Assembly: GCA_902786545.1 (NCBI GenBank)
Contig: CADACU010000008.1
Span: forward strand, 1-49,221
Length of the DNA: 49,221 nt
Reading direction: 5' to 3'
Source of the DNA: an uncultured Anaerovibrio sp.
GTDB lineage: Bacteria; Bacillota; Negativicutes; Selenomonadales; Selenomonadaceae
Translations under genes and position numbers: made by a program
The notes under the pieces: model-generated
The model's database searches: none
What the model was told of the DNA's origin: nothing
Seen by the model: the letters and a program-made list of their open reading frames with translations, nothing else
In this document: positions 33,413 through 42,002 of the stretch, one piece after another
Layout of the letters: each line of letters starts with the position of its first letter
Position numbering within the stretch: position 1 is the first letter of the stretch

Positions 33413-34114
33413 ATGAGCTCAATTGTTAATTTACCGGAAATAAAAATAGAATACTCAGCCTCACCCCAGCAGAAACAGCTGGTGCTGATCGGAGGTGGCC
33501 GGCAGCCAAAGGGCAGCTGGTTACAGCAGCTGGTCGTGGGACGGAAAATCTGGTGCATTGATCACGGGGTGGATATATGCTGCCAAAATAATCTGATACC
33601 GGAGCTTGTGCTGGGTGATTTTGACAGCTGCCAGACGGATAGCCTAATTTGGGCCAAAAAAAATGGTGCATCAACTGAACAATTTAACTCGAGAAAAGAC
33701 TTTACTGATACTCAGGCAGCCCTGGCCAAGGCTAAGGAAGTAAATGCCTACACTATTTTGACCGGTGCCTTAGGCAAACGGTTTGACCACACCTACAGCA
33801 CCATCTTCTCCTTTGGATACACAGGAAACAAGGGCTGTATTACTGACGAACAAGAAACAATTATTTTTATTTATCCTGATGAAGAAATTACCATCATTCC
33901 TGATTTCATCCCCAAGGCGATTTCCTTGCTCCCAGTCACCGATACTGTGCAGGGAGTCACTACCCGGGGACTATATTGGGAGCTGAAAAACGCTGAGCTG
34001 AAGCAAAATGCGCCATATGCGGTCAGCAATGAACTAAAGCCGGGAGAACAAAAACTCCACATTGCCATATGTAACGGCATTTTGGCAGTATATATACTAA
34101 AAGACGAGATGTGA
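33413..34114 (+). CDS. thiN: Thiamine diphosphokinase
   Basis: 233 residues of the TPK fold, making thiamine diphosphate from thiamine and ATP. Visible: WCIDHGVDIC, LGDFDS with the metal-binding Asp pair, SRKDFTDTQ, and LTGALGKRFDHT. The C-terminal beta domain that binds thiamine follows (about 135-230). The first ATG of the frame (33401) has no ribosome site; GGGTGAT in the register of an AGGAGGTGAT site precedes the ATG at 33413. It diverges from the AAA+ cluster and is followed by a strong terminator. No other thiamine gene is nearby. Confidence 0.87.
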   Translation: MSSIVNLPEIKIEYSASPQQKQLVLIGGGRQPKGSWLQQLVVGRKIWCIDHGVDICCQNNLIPELVLGDFDSCQTDSLIWAKKNGASTEQFNSRKDFTDTQAALAKAKEVNAYTILTGALGKRFDHTYSTIFSFGYTGNKGCITDEQETIIFIYPDEEITIIPDFIPKAISLLPVTDTVQGVTTRGLYWELKNAELKQNAPYAVSNELKPGEQKLHIAICNGILAVYILKDEM

Positions 34115-34144
34115 CCAATGATTTCTCTGGTCACATCTTTTTCA
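34107..34144 (+). terminator. Intrinsic terminator of thiN
   Basis: An 11-bp perfect stem (AGATGTGACCA with TGGTCACATCT) with a 10-base loop, followed by TTTTTCATT. It overlaps the thiN stop codon. Confidence 0.88.
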
Positions 34145-34269
34145 TTATTAAGTAATATTTTTTAACATAAATGTACTCTGTAAGCAATACATTCATATCT
34201 CAATTTACATTTTTTCTTTTAATATTTTTTATTTTTTTACATTTTTGTCTCATTTTTTCACTTTTTTAC
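34145..34269 (+). other. A/T-rich upstream tract (possible UP element)
   Basis: About 120 bases made largely of T runs broken by single C, A or G, between the thiN terminator and the ilvE -35 box. No gene is seen. Such tracts upstream of a -35 box can bind the RNA polymerase alpha C-terminal domain or bend DNA; here that is inference. Confidence 0.35.
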
Positions 34270-34297
34270 TTGACATAAAAATTTTTTATTATATATT
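34270..34297 (+). promoter_or_regulatory. Promoter of the ilvE operon
   Basis: A perfect -35 TTGACA (34270-34275) is followed after 16 bases by TATATT (34292-34297); a TATTTA two bases on is an alternative. The leader to the ilvE ATG is about 46 bases, too short for a T-box or leader-peptide attenuator. Confidence 0.68.
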
Positions 34298-34349
34298 TAT
34301 AAACATAGCATATTGATATGTTTTTAATTTCTTTAAGGGGAGTGTTTTT

Positions 34350-35414
34350 ATGGATATCAAAATTCAGCGTACAACCAAGCCAAAAACCAAGCCGGACCAA
34401 AAGGCCCTGGGCTTCGGCAAATATCTGACTGACCATATGTTTTTGATGGATTACAATCCGGAACAGGGATGGCACGATTTCCGAATAGTTCCCTATAGGC
34501 CTATTCCAATGGAGCCGGATGCCGTTGCCCTCCACTATGCTCAGGAAACCTTTGAGGGCTTAAAGGCTTACCGTTATCCGGATGGTTCAGTCCATCTGTT
34601 CCGGCCGGATATGAATGCCAAGCGGTTAATCAACTCCAACAAGCGCCTTTGCATGCCGGAGGTTCCGGTGGATTTGTTTGTCGAGGCTTGTAAGGCCATT
34701 GTCCGCGTGGATGAGGACTGGGTACCTTCCGAGCCAGGCACCTCCCTGTATATCAGACCGTTTATGTTCACCAGCGAGGGCCAGATTGCCCTGCACAACT
34801 GCACCCGTTTTACCTTTGCCATTATTCTCAGTCCAGTAGGCGCTTATTTCGCTGAAGGTATAAATCCGGTAAAGATTTTGGTAGAGGATGAATATGTTCG
34901 GGCCGTAAAGGGTGGTACCGGTTTTGCCAAGTGCGGTGGTAACTATGCCGGTGCCATGATTGGTCAGGAAAAGGCAGAAAAGCTGGGCTATTCCCAGGTA
35001 CTGTGGCTGGATGGTGCTGAACGAAAATATGTGGAAGAAGCCGGCGGTATGAACTTTGTTTACTCTATTAACGGCGAATTCTGGACCGCGCCAACGGAAG
35101 GTACTGTTCTGCCGGGTATCACCCGTGACTCCATTCTCCACATACTGCGGGATTGGGGCGTTACGGTCCGGGAAGAGCGTATGGATATTGACACCCTGAT
35201 GGCCGCTGGCCACGATGGTTCCCTAAAGGAAGCCTTTGCCTGTGGTACAGCAGCTGTAATCTCCCCGGTAGGGGCCCTGAACTACAAGGGTGACGAGGTG
35301 ACTATCAACAATTTCACCATTGGTGAACTTACCCAAAAGCTCTACGATTACCTCACCGGTATCCAGTGGGGCAAGGAAGCTGATAAATATGGCTGGACAG
35401 TAGCCATTGACTGA
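34350..35414 (+). CDS. ilvE: Branched-chain amino acid aminotransferase
   Basis: 354 residues of the fold-type IV PLP aminotransferases, the long (BCAT2-like) subtype. It shows ALHYAQETFEGLKAYR, LYIRPF, GGTGFAKCGGNYAGAM with the PLP-proximal region, LWLDGAERKYVEEAGGMN, and a C-terminal GTAAVISPVG. AAGGGGAG precedes the ATG. It should interconvert Leu/Ile/Val and their 2-oxo acids. It is the first gene of an operon with a cyclase-family hydrolase and an AhpD-like protein rather than other ilv/leu genes, which suggests catabolic or specialised use. Confidence 0.95.
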   Translation: MDIKIQRTTKPKTKPDQKALGFGKYLTDHMFLMDYNPEQGWHDFRIVPYRPIPMEPDAVALHYAQETFEGLKAYRYPDGSVHLFRPDMNAKRLINSNKRLCMPEVPVDLFVEACKAIVRVDEDWVPSEPGTSLYIRPFMFTSEGQIALHNCTRFTFAIILSPVGAYFAEGINPVKILVEDEYVRAVKGGTGFAKCGGNYAGAMIGQEKAEKLGYSQVLWLDGAERKYVEEAGGMNFVYSINGEFWTAPTEGTVLPGITRDSILHILRDWGVTVREERMDIDTLMAAGHDGSLKEAFACGTAAVISPVGALNYKGDEVTINNFTIGELTQKLYDYLTGIQWGKEADKYGWTVAID

Positions 35415-35482
35415 CAATAAATAATTTTTTTAACGATGCAAGAGGCTTTTCCCCCCTGTGCATGATTTAAGGAGGAATAACT

Positions 35483-36253
35483 ATGGCAAACAATGAATTA
35501 TGGAAACTGGTATCTGATTTAAAGAGTCCTAAATACAAGTGGGTAGATCTGACCCATGAGCTGAGCCCGGAAACACCCCATTGGTATGGGTTTAAGCCGC
35601 TCCAGCAGGATTTGCTCTTTGATTATACTGACGGCACACCTGAAGATAAGCTGGCACCAATGCGGGTTTATCAATATAGCGTAGCTGGTCAGTATGGCAC
35701 CCATGTGGATGCACCAGTCCACTTCCATGGTAACGGCCGTTCTCTTGGTGACATCGAGGTAAATGAGCTGGTATTCCCATTGGTGGTTATCGACAAATCC
35801 GCTGAATGCGCCAATAATCCTGATTTTATCCTAACCATTGATGATATTAAGGCTTGGGAAGAACAGTATGGCAAAATTCCTGAGGGTTCTTTTGTAGCCT
35901 TCCGTTCCGACTGGTACAAGAAAAGCAATCTGGACAATCCAGACGAAAATGGTGTTCCTCATTATCCGGGCTGGGATGTGAAGGCTATCCAGTGGCTGGT
36001 AGAGGAGCGTAATATCGGTGCTATTGGTCACGAACCTGCGGATACTGACCCTGGCTTTGTAACTACCAAGGAAGGGGCCTACCCATATCCTGGCGAGCAG
36101 TACATCCTGTCGGTGGACCGGTTCCAGATTGAAGTAATGCGCAATCTGGATCAGCTGCCACCAACCGGTGCTATTATCGTAACCAGCTTCCCTCGTTTGA
36201 AAGATGGTCCAGGCTTCCCGGCCCGTGTTTTCGCCATTGCACCTGTTGAATAA
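35483..36253 (+). CDS. Cyclase-family metal-dependent hydrolase (KynB-like)
   Basis: 256 residues of the cyclase family (PF04199 type), which includes kynurenine formamidase and isatin hydrolase. The diagnostic metal motif is seen as QYGTHVDAPVHFHGNG (HxDxxxHF, about 72-87), and a downstream GHEPADTDPG segment supplies a further His/Glu. The N-terminus has DLTHELSPETPHW. Substrate is unknown; amides or cyclic amides derived from amino acids are typical. AAGGAGG stands 7 bases before the ATG, 68 bases after ilvE. Confidence 0.87.
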   Translation: MANNELWKLVSDLKSPKYKWVDLTHELSPETPHWYGFKPLQQDLLFDYTDGTPEDKLAPMRVYQYSVAGQYGTHVDAPVHFHGNGRSLGDIEVNELVFPLVVIDKSAECANNPDFILTIDDIKAWEEQYGKIPEGSFVAFRSDWYKKSNLDNPDENGVPHYPGWDVKAIQWLVEERNIGAIGHEPADTDPGFVTTKEGAYPYPGEQYILSVDRFQIEVMRNLDQLPPTGAIIVTSFPRLKDGPGFPARVFAIAPVE

Positions 36254-36286
36254 AGCATTATCCTGTTTTGTAGGAGGAGATTTGAT

Positions 36287-36895
36287 ATGGCATTAAAATT
36301 TGATGAGCAGCTTTCCCGGCTGCAAAAGCCCGACCGGGCCGAGATGACCGATGAGGAATACAAGCTCTTTGACAAAAATGTCAAAGCCATGATGAAAAAC
36401 TGGGGCTTTATAAATAACCTGTTTAAAATCTTGCCGCTAAACGCCAAGGAATACATCGGTTTTTTAAATCTTAAGCAGTCACTTTATAATGATACCTGCT
36501 ATCTTACCGATGCCCAAAAAGAAATGATTGGCGTTGTGGTATCTTCCTACAATTGCTGCCATTATTGTCTCACTACCCACGGTGACAATCTCCGAGGAAT
36601 GTGGAAAAATGCCCGGCTGGTAGATACCATCAGCCACAATTTCCGGGCCGCAAAATCAGAGCTGTCCAAGGTTGACTACGCTCTGTGCGAATATGCCTGG
36701 TATGTCACTGTTCATCCCCAGGAAATAGGTCAGGAGCAGGTGGACAAGCTACGGGCTGTTGGTTTAGATGACCACCAGATTTTGGAGGCTGCCTTTGTGG
36801 CCGGGTTCTTCAACTACACTAACCGCTGGGTAAGTACCATTGCTCCGGTGGCCAACCCGGGTCATTTCAACCATAACCGAAATTTTGATGAATAA
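36287..36895 (+). CDS. Peroxidase-related AhpD-like (CMD domain) protein
   Basis: 202 residues with a carboxymuconolactone-decarboxylase/AhpD core. The signature VVSSYNCCHYCLTTHGDNLR gives CxxC plus the downstream His of AhpD-type thiol peroxidase partners. N- and C-terminal extensions match the longer 'uncharacterised peroxidase-related' subfamily. It probably acts in thiol-based peroxide or radical protection, or as an accessory to the upstream hydrolase. AGGAGG precedes the ATG. It is the last gene of the ilvE operon, ended by a bidirectional terminator. Confidence 0.85.
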   Translation: MALKFDEQLSRLQKPDRAEMTDEEYKLFDKNVKAMMKNWGFINNLFKILPLNAKEYIGFLNLKQSLYNDTCYLTDAQKEMIGVVVSSYNCCHYCLTTHGDNLRGMWKNARLVDTISHNFRAAKSELSKVDYALCEYAWYVTVHPQEIGQEQVDKLRAVGLDDHQILEAAFVAGFFNYTNRWVSTIAPVANPGHFNHNRNFDE

Positions 36896-36903
36896 CACTC
36901 CCT

Positions 36904-36957
36904 AAAAAAGGGACTGCCGTATCTGATATCATTTCATCAGACGACAGTCCCTTTTTA
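36904..36957. terminator. Bidirectional terminator between convergent genes
   Basis: AAAAAGGGACTG pairs with CAGTCCCTTTTT, with an inner TCTGAT/ATCAGA stem. A/T runs on both sides make it work for the ilvE operon on the plus strand and the flavin reductase gene on the minus strand. Confidence 0.88.
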
Positions 36958-37004
36958 ATGTGCCAATATCCTGACACACCATTAAAAATATTAAATCTTA
37001 GTTT

Positions 37005-38972
37005 CTAAATAATAGAGCCACTACCCTTTCCCAAGGTATAGCCTGCCTCGAATCCATCCCGGATGGCATCTCCAATGCGTCCACCACGGCGGGCATCTCC
37101 TACCGCTCTTATTTCAATATCCGGGAAAGCCTGTTTCAACTCATCATATATCTGTTTTCGTGGTCGCACTCCTAAAGCCAGCACCACGCTATCCACCTCA
37201 ATTTGCACTTCTTCACCGCTGGACATATTCTCCATGGTAATGCTCCTAACATCAATGGCCAACAATTTATGGCCCGCATAAACCGTTGGCTTATGGGAAA
37301 GCAACCGGCCCAACTCATCATTGCGGATCGCAGGAAAAATCCCCGGGCCAATTTCCGGAGCCATTTCCACCAAAGCAACCTCGTGGCCAGCACTGCATAG
37401 CATTTCCGCCGTTTCAAGGCCAGTCAGTCCAGTGCCCACCACCGCGATTTTGCCAACAGGCTGCGCCTGACCGGCAACAACTTCCTCCGCCAGATAGACA
37501 TTATTCCCATCCACCCCTGGCAGCTTAGGTACCACCGGCTCTGCGCCACAGGCCACCACAATGGCCACTGGTTTTATCCCCCGAATCGTCTTTGCATCAG
37601 CCAGCTGATTGAGTTTTATAATAACCCCCAATTGGTTCAGCTGTGCCGTCATGGTTCTGGTCAATTGAGTCAGCTTTTCTTTAAACGCTGGTTTATCAGC
37701 AATATTTAGAGTTCCTCCCAGCTGCTGTGTCTTCTCAAATAAGTGCACCTCAAAACCACGCAGGGCTAGGACACGGGCCGCTTCCATTCCGGCTGGCCCT
37801 CCGCCGATAACAGCCACAGTCTGCCCGTTACCATCCTTTTCCAGCTGGTCAAATTCAACTTCCCGGGCTGTCCGGGCATTGACCGTGCAACGAATTGGCA
37901 TAGCATCCCTAAGTACCCGCTCCCGGCAATATAGGCAACCGATGCATTTCCGGATTTCTTCACTCTGCCCGCTGGCTGCTTTCAGCATAAAATACGGATC
38001 GGCCAACTGGGAACGACCTAGTCCCACAAAATCGCAGACGCCTTCTTCCAGCAATTGTTCAGCAAACTCGGGATCCTTTATGGTATTAGTGGCAATCACC
38101 GGTATATTAAGGGCCTCTTTATAGGCCTTGGCCACATGTTTTTTCCAACCAGACTTATAGGAAAATGGTTCGCAGTTGGCATCACCGTTGCGGGCACTGC
38201 CGTTACTGATATTGATGGCATCAATACCGGCTTTTTCCAATATACGGGCAATTTCAATGCCTTCCGCCAGGGTCAAGAAGCCATCCACCGGAGTCATTTC
38301 ATCACCACACATCCGAACCAGAATCGGATAATTGCCGTATCTTTTCCGAATCCCGGCAATAATCTCGGTCAGAAAGCGGGCTCGGTTCGTGGCACTTCCA
38401 CCATACTGATCCTGCCGCCGATTATAGTATTTGCTGAAAAATTGAGCAATAAGATAGCCATGGGCCCCGTGGAGTTCCACCGCATCGTACCCAGCCTTCT
38501 TGCATCGACCAACTGCATCAATAAATTTCTCCTGCACCCGTTTTATGTCTTCCAGAGTCATCTCCTTAGGCATGGGGCGACCATCCGCAATGGGCACTGC
38601 GCTTGGGGCCAGATTCTGCCGCCCAGTGAATTGGGGATTGGATGTGGCTCCACCATGGTGTAGCTGCGCCACAATCTTGCAGTCATACATGTGCACGGCG
38701 TCCACCAATTCTTCCATAGCCGTAGTATGATAATCTCTGGCAATACGTAAATTATGAATGGACGGGATGCTATCCACATCATCCACGCCCGTGTATTCGT
38801 TGATTATCATGGCCAATCCACCTTTGGCCCGTTCCTGATAATACCTTATCTGCCGTTTGGTTACCAATCCATCCTTATCGGCCAGGTCAGTCGCCATGGG
38901 CATCATAATACCGCGATTTTTTAACACCAATGGACCGATTCGTCCTTCAGAAAACAGCTTGGGATAATTCAC
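37005..38972 (-). CDS. Old-yellow-enzyme/FAD oxidoreductase (2,4-dienoyl-CoA reductase type)
   Basis: 655 residues. The N-terminal FMN TIM barrel of the old yellow enzyme family (about 1-345) has HHGGATSNPQF, HGAHGYLIAQF with the substrate His pair, and RMCGDEM. An Fe-S cluster loop follows with four Cys (CIGCLYC...CTVNA, about 342-370). The C-terminal FAD/NAD(P) domain (about 385-655) has VIGGGPAGMEAA and a second nucleotide fold VVGTGLTGLETAEM. Relatives reduce activated C=C bonds (dienoyl-CoA, enoate, bile acid BaiCD). The exact substrate is unknown; an anaerobic lifestyle fits. Confidence 0.9.
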   Translation of the reverse strand: MNYPKLFSEGRIGPLVLKNRGIMMPMATDLADKDGLVTKRQIRYYQERAKGGLAMIINEYTGVDDVDSIPSIHNLRIARDYHTTAMEELVDAVHMYDCKIVAQLHHGGATSNPQFTGRQNLAPSAVPIADGRPMPKEMTLEDIKRVQEKFIDAVGRCKKAGYDAVELHGAHGYLIAQFFSKYYNRRQDQYGGSATNRARFLTEIIAGIRKRYGNYPILVRMCGDEMTPVDGFLTLAEGIEIARILEKAGIDAINISNGSARNGDANCEPFSYKSGWKKHVAKAYKEALNIPVIATNTIKDPEFAEQLLEEGVCDFVGLGRSQLADPYFMLKAASGQSEEIRKCIGCLYCRERVLRDAMPIRCTVNARTAREVEFDQLEKDGNGQTVAVIGGGPAGMEAARVLALRGFEVHLFEKTQQLGGTLNIADKPAFKEKLTQLTRTMTAQLNQLGVIIKLNQLADAKTIRGIKPVAIVVACGAEPVVPKLPGVDGNNVYLAEEVVAGQAQPVGKIAVVGTGLTGLETAEMLCSAGHEVALVEMAPEIGPGIFPAIRNDELGRLLSHKPTVYAGHKLLAIDVRSITMENMSSGEEVQIEVDSVVLALGVRPRKQIYDELKQAFPDIEIRAVGDARRGGRIGDAIRDGFEAGYTLGKGSGSII

Positions 38973-39009
38973 ACTTACTTCCTCCCCATCTTACAGCCAT
39001 CCTTACTTT

Positions 39010-40197
39010 CTAGCAGTTGCCCCGCAAAATATCATTATCAATATTTTTCAGTACCTTTCGCTCAACTGCCCTCAATGATGATATGAAAGTATCAATATCC
39101 TTCCTGGTATTAAACATACCAATACTGATTCTTACAGTACCATCATACGCCTTATTATTCAAATACCTATGGATAAGGCCGGCACAATGATGACCGGCCC
39201 TGACCGCTATATCATATTTGTAATCCAGTATAGCCGCCACTTCATTGGCTCTAAACCCTTTTATATTAAAGGAAATAACCCCAGCCTGACCGTCAGCGTC
39301 AGCAGGGGCCCCATAAATAGTAATGTCCGGAACTTTTTTCAATTTGGTTAGCAGATAGGCTACCAACCTGCTTTCCTGCTCCCATGGCTCCACCTTTTTG
39401 AGCCATTCCAAAGCGGCTTCCAGGCCGGCAATAGCCACACTGTCCATGCTGGCACTTTCCAGTTTGGCCGGCATATATTGCGGCATCTCGGGATTTTCCG
39501 ATTTAATACCATTGCCTCCGACAATAAACTCCTGTAAATCCACTCCGTTTTTGATATACATCCCGGCGATACCAAAGGGGCTGTACAAGGTCTTGTGCCC
39601 AGCAAAGGTAATCACATCTGCCATAGTCTGAGCAAAACGAATTTTCAACAGGCCTACCGCCTGGGCTCCATCCAGCAGAGTGAAAGCACCATGTTGCTTG
39701 GCTAAAAGAAATATTTCCCGAGCTGGCAGTACATAGCCTGTCACATTGCTTATGGCTGTAACACAGACCAGCTGGGGTGGTTCCTGCTTAAAGGCCTGTT
39801 CAGTGGCCACCAGATCGATGGCCAAATCATCAGTCAGTGGTAATTCCCGCACCGTAATGCCAATCCGCTTTTGCAGCAGATGCAGGGGCCGTAATACCGC
39901 ATTGTGCTCATAGGGTGAAACATATACCACATCACCGTGGGTCAGTCCCACACCATTGATAACCATATTCAATGCAATGGTCACCGAAGGGGTAAAGGCC
40001 ACTTCCGCCTGTTCTCTGGCATCAATCAGGCTCAGTAGCATATTTTTTACCCGACCAATCATTGCGGTGGCCTCCCGGGCGGCCTTATAGGCTCCCCGGC
40101 CAGCATTCACTCCCGCCGTTCTGGCAAACCGGTCTACAGCCTGATAAACCACCTCAGGCTTCGGGAAGGTGGTTGCCCCGTTATCCAAATAAATCAT
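39010..40197 (-). CDS. Class V aminotransferase, cysteine desulfurase family
   Basis: 395 residues of PLP fold type I. It starts YLDNGATTFPKP, has the PLP lysine in FAGHKTLYSPFG and a C-terminal RAGHHCAGL that carries the sulfur-accepting Cys in a short-loop context. This matches the subgroup of putative cysteine desulfurases seen in Firmicutes, distinct from IscS/SufS housekeeping enzymes. No scaffold gene is next to it; a dedicated sulfur acceptor such as for selenium or tRNA thiolation cannot be read off. Confidence 0.87.
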   Translation of the reverse strand: MIYLDNGATTFPKPEVVYQAVDRFARTAGVNAGRGAYKAAREATAMIGRVKNMLLSLIDAREQAEVAFTPSVTIALNMVINGVGLTHGDVVYVSPYEHNAVLRPLHLLQKRIGITVRELPLTDDLAIDLVATEQAFKQEPPQLVCVTAISNVTGYVLPAREIFLLAKQHGAFTLLDGAQAVGLLKIRFAQTMADVITFAGHKTLYSPFGIAGMYIKNGVDLQEFIVGGNGIKSENPEMPQYMPAKLESASMDSVAIAGLEAALEWLKKVEPWEQESRLVAYLLTKLKKVPDITIYGAPADADGQAGVISFNIKGFRANEVAAILDYKYDIAVRAGHHCAGLIHRYLNNKAYDGTVRISIGMFNTRKDIDTFISSLRAVERKVLKNIDNDILRGNC

Positions 40198-40242
40198 ACG
40201 CAGTCTCCTACTATCTTTCCCTTGGGTAAACTGCCCACTAAA

Positions 40243-41067
40243 TTACAATATTGACCGCTGCCGGTATGCCTCGTACAGCAAGATGGCCACTGCCGCCGAT
40301 ACATTCAGTGACTCAGCCTGACCGGACATTGGAATATATACCTTTTGATCTGCATCAGTTAACATACGGTCTGATACACCATTCCCCTCGTTGCCAAACA
40401 CAATGGCGCAAGGGCTTACATAGTCCGCCAGATAATGTCGTATGGCCGTTTCCTCCAGTGCCGTTGCCACCAGCGAAACTTCATTGTCGTGACACACATC
40501 TATTACTTCTTCATGATGAGCATTAGTGATAATAGGAATATTAAACACAGCTCCCATAGAGGCTCTTACAACCTTATCGGAAAAAACATCCACGGTATTT
40601 TCCATACAAACAATTCCAGTACAGCCCAGTGCCTCCGCAGTACGAATAATCGTACCGGCATTACCCGGATCCTGTATCCCATCCAAAACAACGATAAGTG
40701 GAGCCGTGCCTTCCTTGGACCGCAGCAGTTCCTGCCACGAAAAAATACGGTTTCTAACTACCAAAAGCAACCCCTGAGGAGTAACCGTATCAGCAGCCTT
40801 GTCATATACCCTGTCATCTACCTGATATACACTGCACTCTCTTTCCTGTAGCGCAGTAACAATTGCCATGGCCCGCTCATTTTCTGTTGCTGTATCGGAA
40901 ATGAGGGCATATTCAACTGGCCACTCAGCCTTCAGGGCCATCTCAGCCAGCCTTATTCCCTCTGCCACAAACATATTCTCAGTCTTACGATGCGTACTGG
41001 AATGCAGCTTTGCTGCCAGCTTTATTTTTGCGTTAGCAAGGCTTTCAATGCGCTCAAGCTCTGCCAT
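40243..41067 (-). CDS. TrmH/SpoU-family RNA 2'-O-methyltransferase
   Basis: 274 residues. An N-terminal substrate-binding domain (SSTHRKTENMFVAEGIRL, about 20-100) precedes the SPOUT knot domain with VLDGIQDPGNAGTIIRTAEALG (motif 1), IVFGNEGNGVSDRML (motif 2) and IPMSGQAESLNVSAAVAILLYEA (motif 3). It methylates rRNA or tRNA ribose; RlmB-like or TsnR-like targets are both possible. The longest frame starts at a TTG 15 codons upstream, but AAGGAG lies 8 bases before this ATG. It is divergent from lexA. Confidence 0.92.
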   Translation of the reverse strand: MAELERIESLANAKIKLAAKLHSSTHRKTENMFVAEGIRLAEMALKAEWPVEYALISDTATENERAMAIVTALQERECSVYQVDDRVYDKAADTVTPQGLLLVVRNRIFSWQELLRSKEGTAPLIVVLDGIQDPGNAGTIIRTAEALGCTGIVCMENTVDVFSDKVVRASMGAVFNIPIITNAHHEEVIDVCHDNEVSLVATALEETAIRHYLADYVSPCAIVFGNEGNGVSDRMLTDADQKVYIPMSGQAESLNVSAAVAILLYEAYRQRSIL

Positions 41068-41199
41068 CAAATCAACTCCTTCCACTCCTGTTATTATAAC
41101 GCAATTGTTCAAATTTTTCTTCCAGAAAGACGAAAATATTCCTCTCTTTTTCAGTATGTTAATGGCAATTTAAATTTAGCACTTTTGTTTGAAAAATAC

Positions 41200-41227
41200 T
41201 TGCAATAGAACATATATGTGCTATACT
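41200..41227 (+). promoter_or_regulatory. lexA promoter with dyad operator in the spacer
   Basis: -35 TTGCAA (41200-41205) and -10 TATACT (41222-41227) are 16 bases apart. The spacer is filled by an 18-base near-perfect dyad at 41206-41223 (TAG-A-ACATATATGT-G-CTA), whose left half contains GAAC and its right half a GTGC where a Gram-positive LexA box would have GTTC. Position suggests autorepression by LexA. Dyad length (GAAC-N6-GTGC) differs from the B. subtilis GAAC-N4-GTTC form. Confidence 0.62.
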
Positions 41228-41260
41228 AATACTAGATAATTTACATAAGGGGTGTGAAAT

Positions 41261-41875
41261 ATGGGTCGTAAACGCTGTGCAGATGAACGCATGGATCAGA
41301 TCTACAAGTACATCAAAGAGTTTTTAATCGAAAAGGGCTACCCACCATCCGTTCGTGAAATTGGCAAGGCAGTTGGCCTGAAATCCAGTTCTACTGTTCA
41401 CGGTTACCTCAATCAGTTGGAGGCAGCCGGCCTTATTCGCCGTGACCCAACCAAACCTCGTGCCATTGATTTATTGGAAGACAAGCCTTGGGAGCGCACA
41501 GTAAATGTTCCTTTGATTGGGACGGTTACTGCTGGTACACCTATCCTGGCCCAAGAGAATGTTGAGGAGGTATTTGCATTTCCGCAGGGACTGCTGGGTA
41601 CCACCAGCGAAACATTCATGCTGAGAATCGATGGTGACAGTATGATAAATGCCGGTATTTTTGATGGAGACTACATTATGGTCCGCCAACAGAATACCGC
41701 CAACAACAGTGATATAGTTGTAGCACTGGTGAACAACGAAACCGCCACCGTAAAGCGGTTTTTCAAGGAGAAAAATCAATTCCGTCTCCAGCCGGAAAAC
41801 GACTCCATGGAACCATTCTACGAAAAGAATGTCACCATTCTTGGCAAGGTCATCGGCGTTTACCGTCAAATGTAA
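41261..41875 (+). CDS. lexA: LexA SOS repressor
   Basis: 204 residues. An N-terminal winged helix (about 8-70; SVREIGKAVGLKSSSTVHGYLNQLEAAGLI) is followed by a linker and the S24 self-cleavage domain. The scissile Ala-Gly is in GTVTAGTPIL, the catalytic Ser in GDSMINAGIFDGD and the Lys in ETATVKRFF. RecA-stimulated autocleavage would derepress SOS genes. AAGGGGTG precedes the ATG. It is monocistronic, between its own promoter and a terminator. Confidence 0.97.
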   Translation: MGRKRCADERMDQIYKYIKEFLIEKGYPPSVREIGKAVGLKSSSTVHGYLNQLEAAGLIRRDPTKPRAIDLLEDKPWERTVNVPLIGTVTAGTPILAQENVEEVFAFPQGLLGTTSETFMLRIDGDSMINAGIFDGDYIMVRQQNTANNSDIVVALVNNETATVKRFFKEKNQFRLQPENDSMEPFYEKNVTILGKVIGVYRQM

Positions 41876-41884
41876 TAATAAACC

Positions 41885-41919
41885 AAAAATGCTGCCGAAT
41901 AATCGGCAGCATTTTTTTC
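41885..41919. terminator. Intrinsic terminator of lexA, usable from both sides
   Basis: A 12-bp stem (AAATGCTGCCGA with TCGGCAGCATTT) with an ATAA loop followed by a T run on the plus strand. On the minus strand the same stem is followed by TTTTGG, so it may also stop the symporter transcript coming from 42003. Confidence 0.88.
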
Positions 41920-42002
41920 TTTTTTTACCAGATTCAAACCCATATTTCTTCCACGAAACCTGGATTAACCTCGTTCAGTATTTAGCTTCTGCTATCAGCA
42001 GA

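Noticed and set aside
34298-34349. Riboswitch or T-box leader for ilvE
   Set aside because: The leader from the likely start site is only about 46 bases and shows no specifier loop, T-box sequence or terminator.
34626-35213. Minus-strand frame of 195 codons opposite ilvE
   Set aside because: Antisense to an intact aminotransferase gene with all family motifs.
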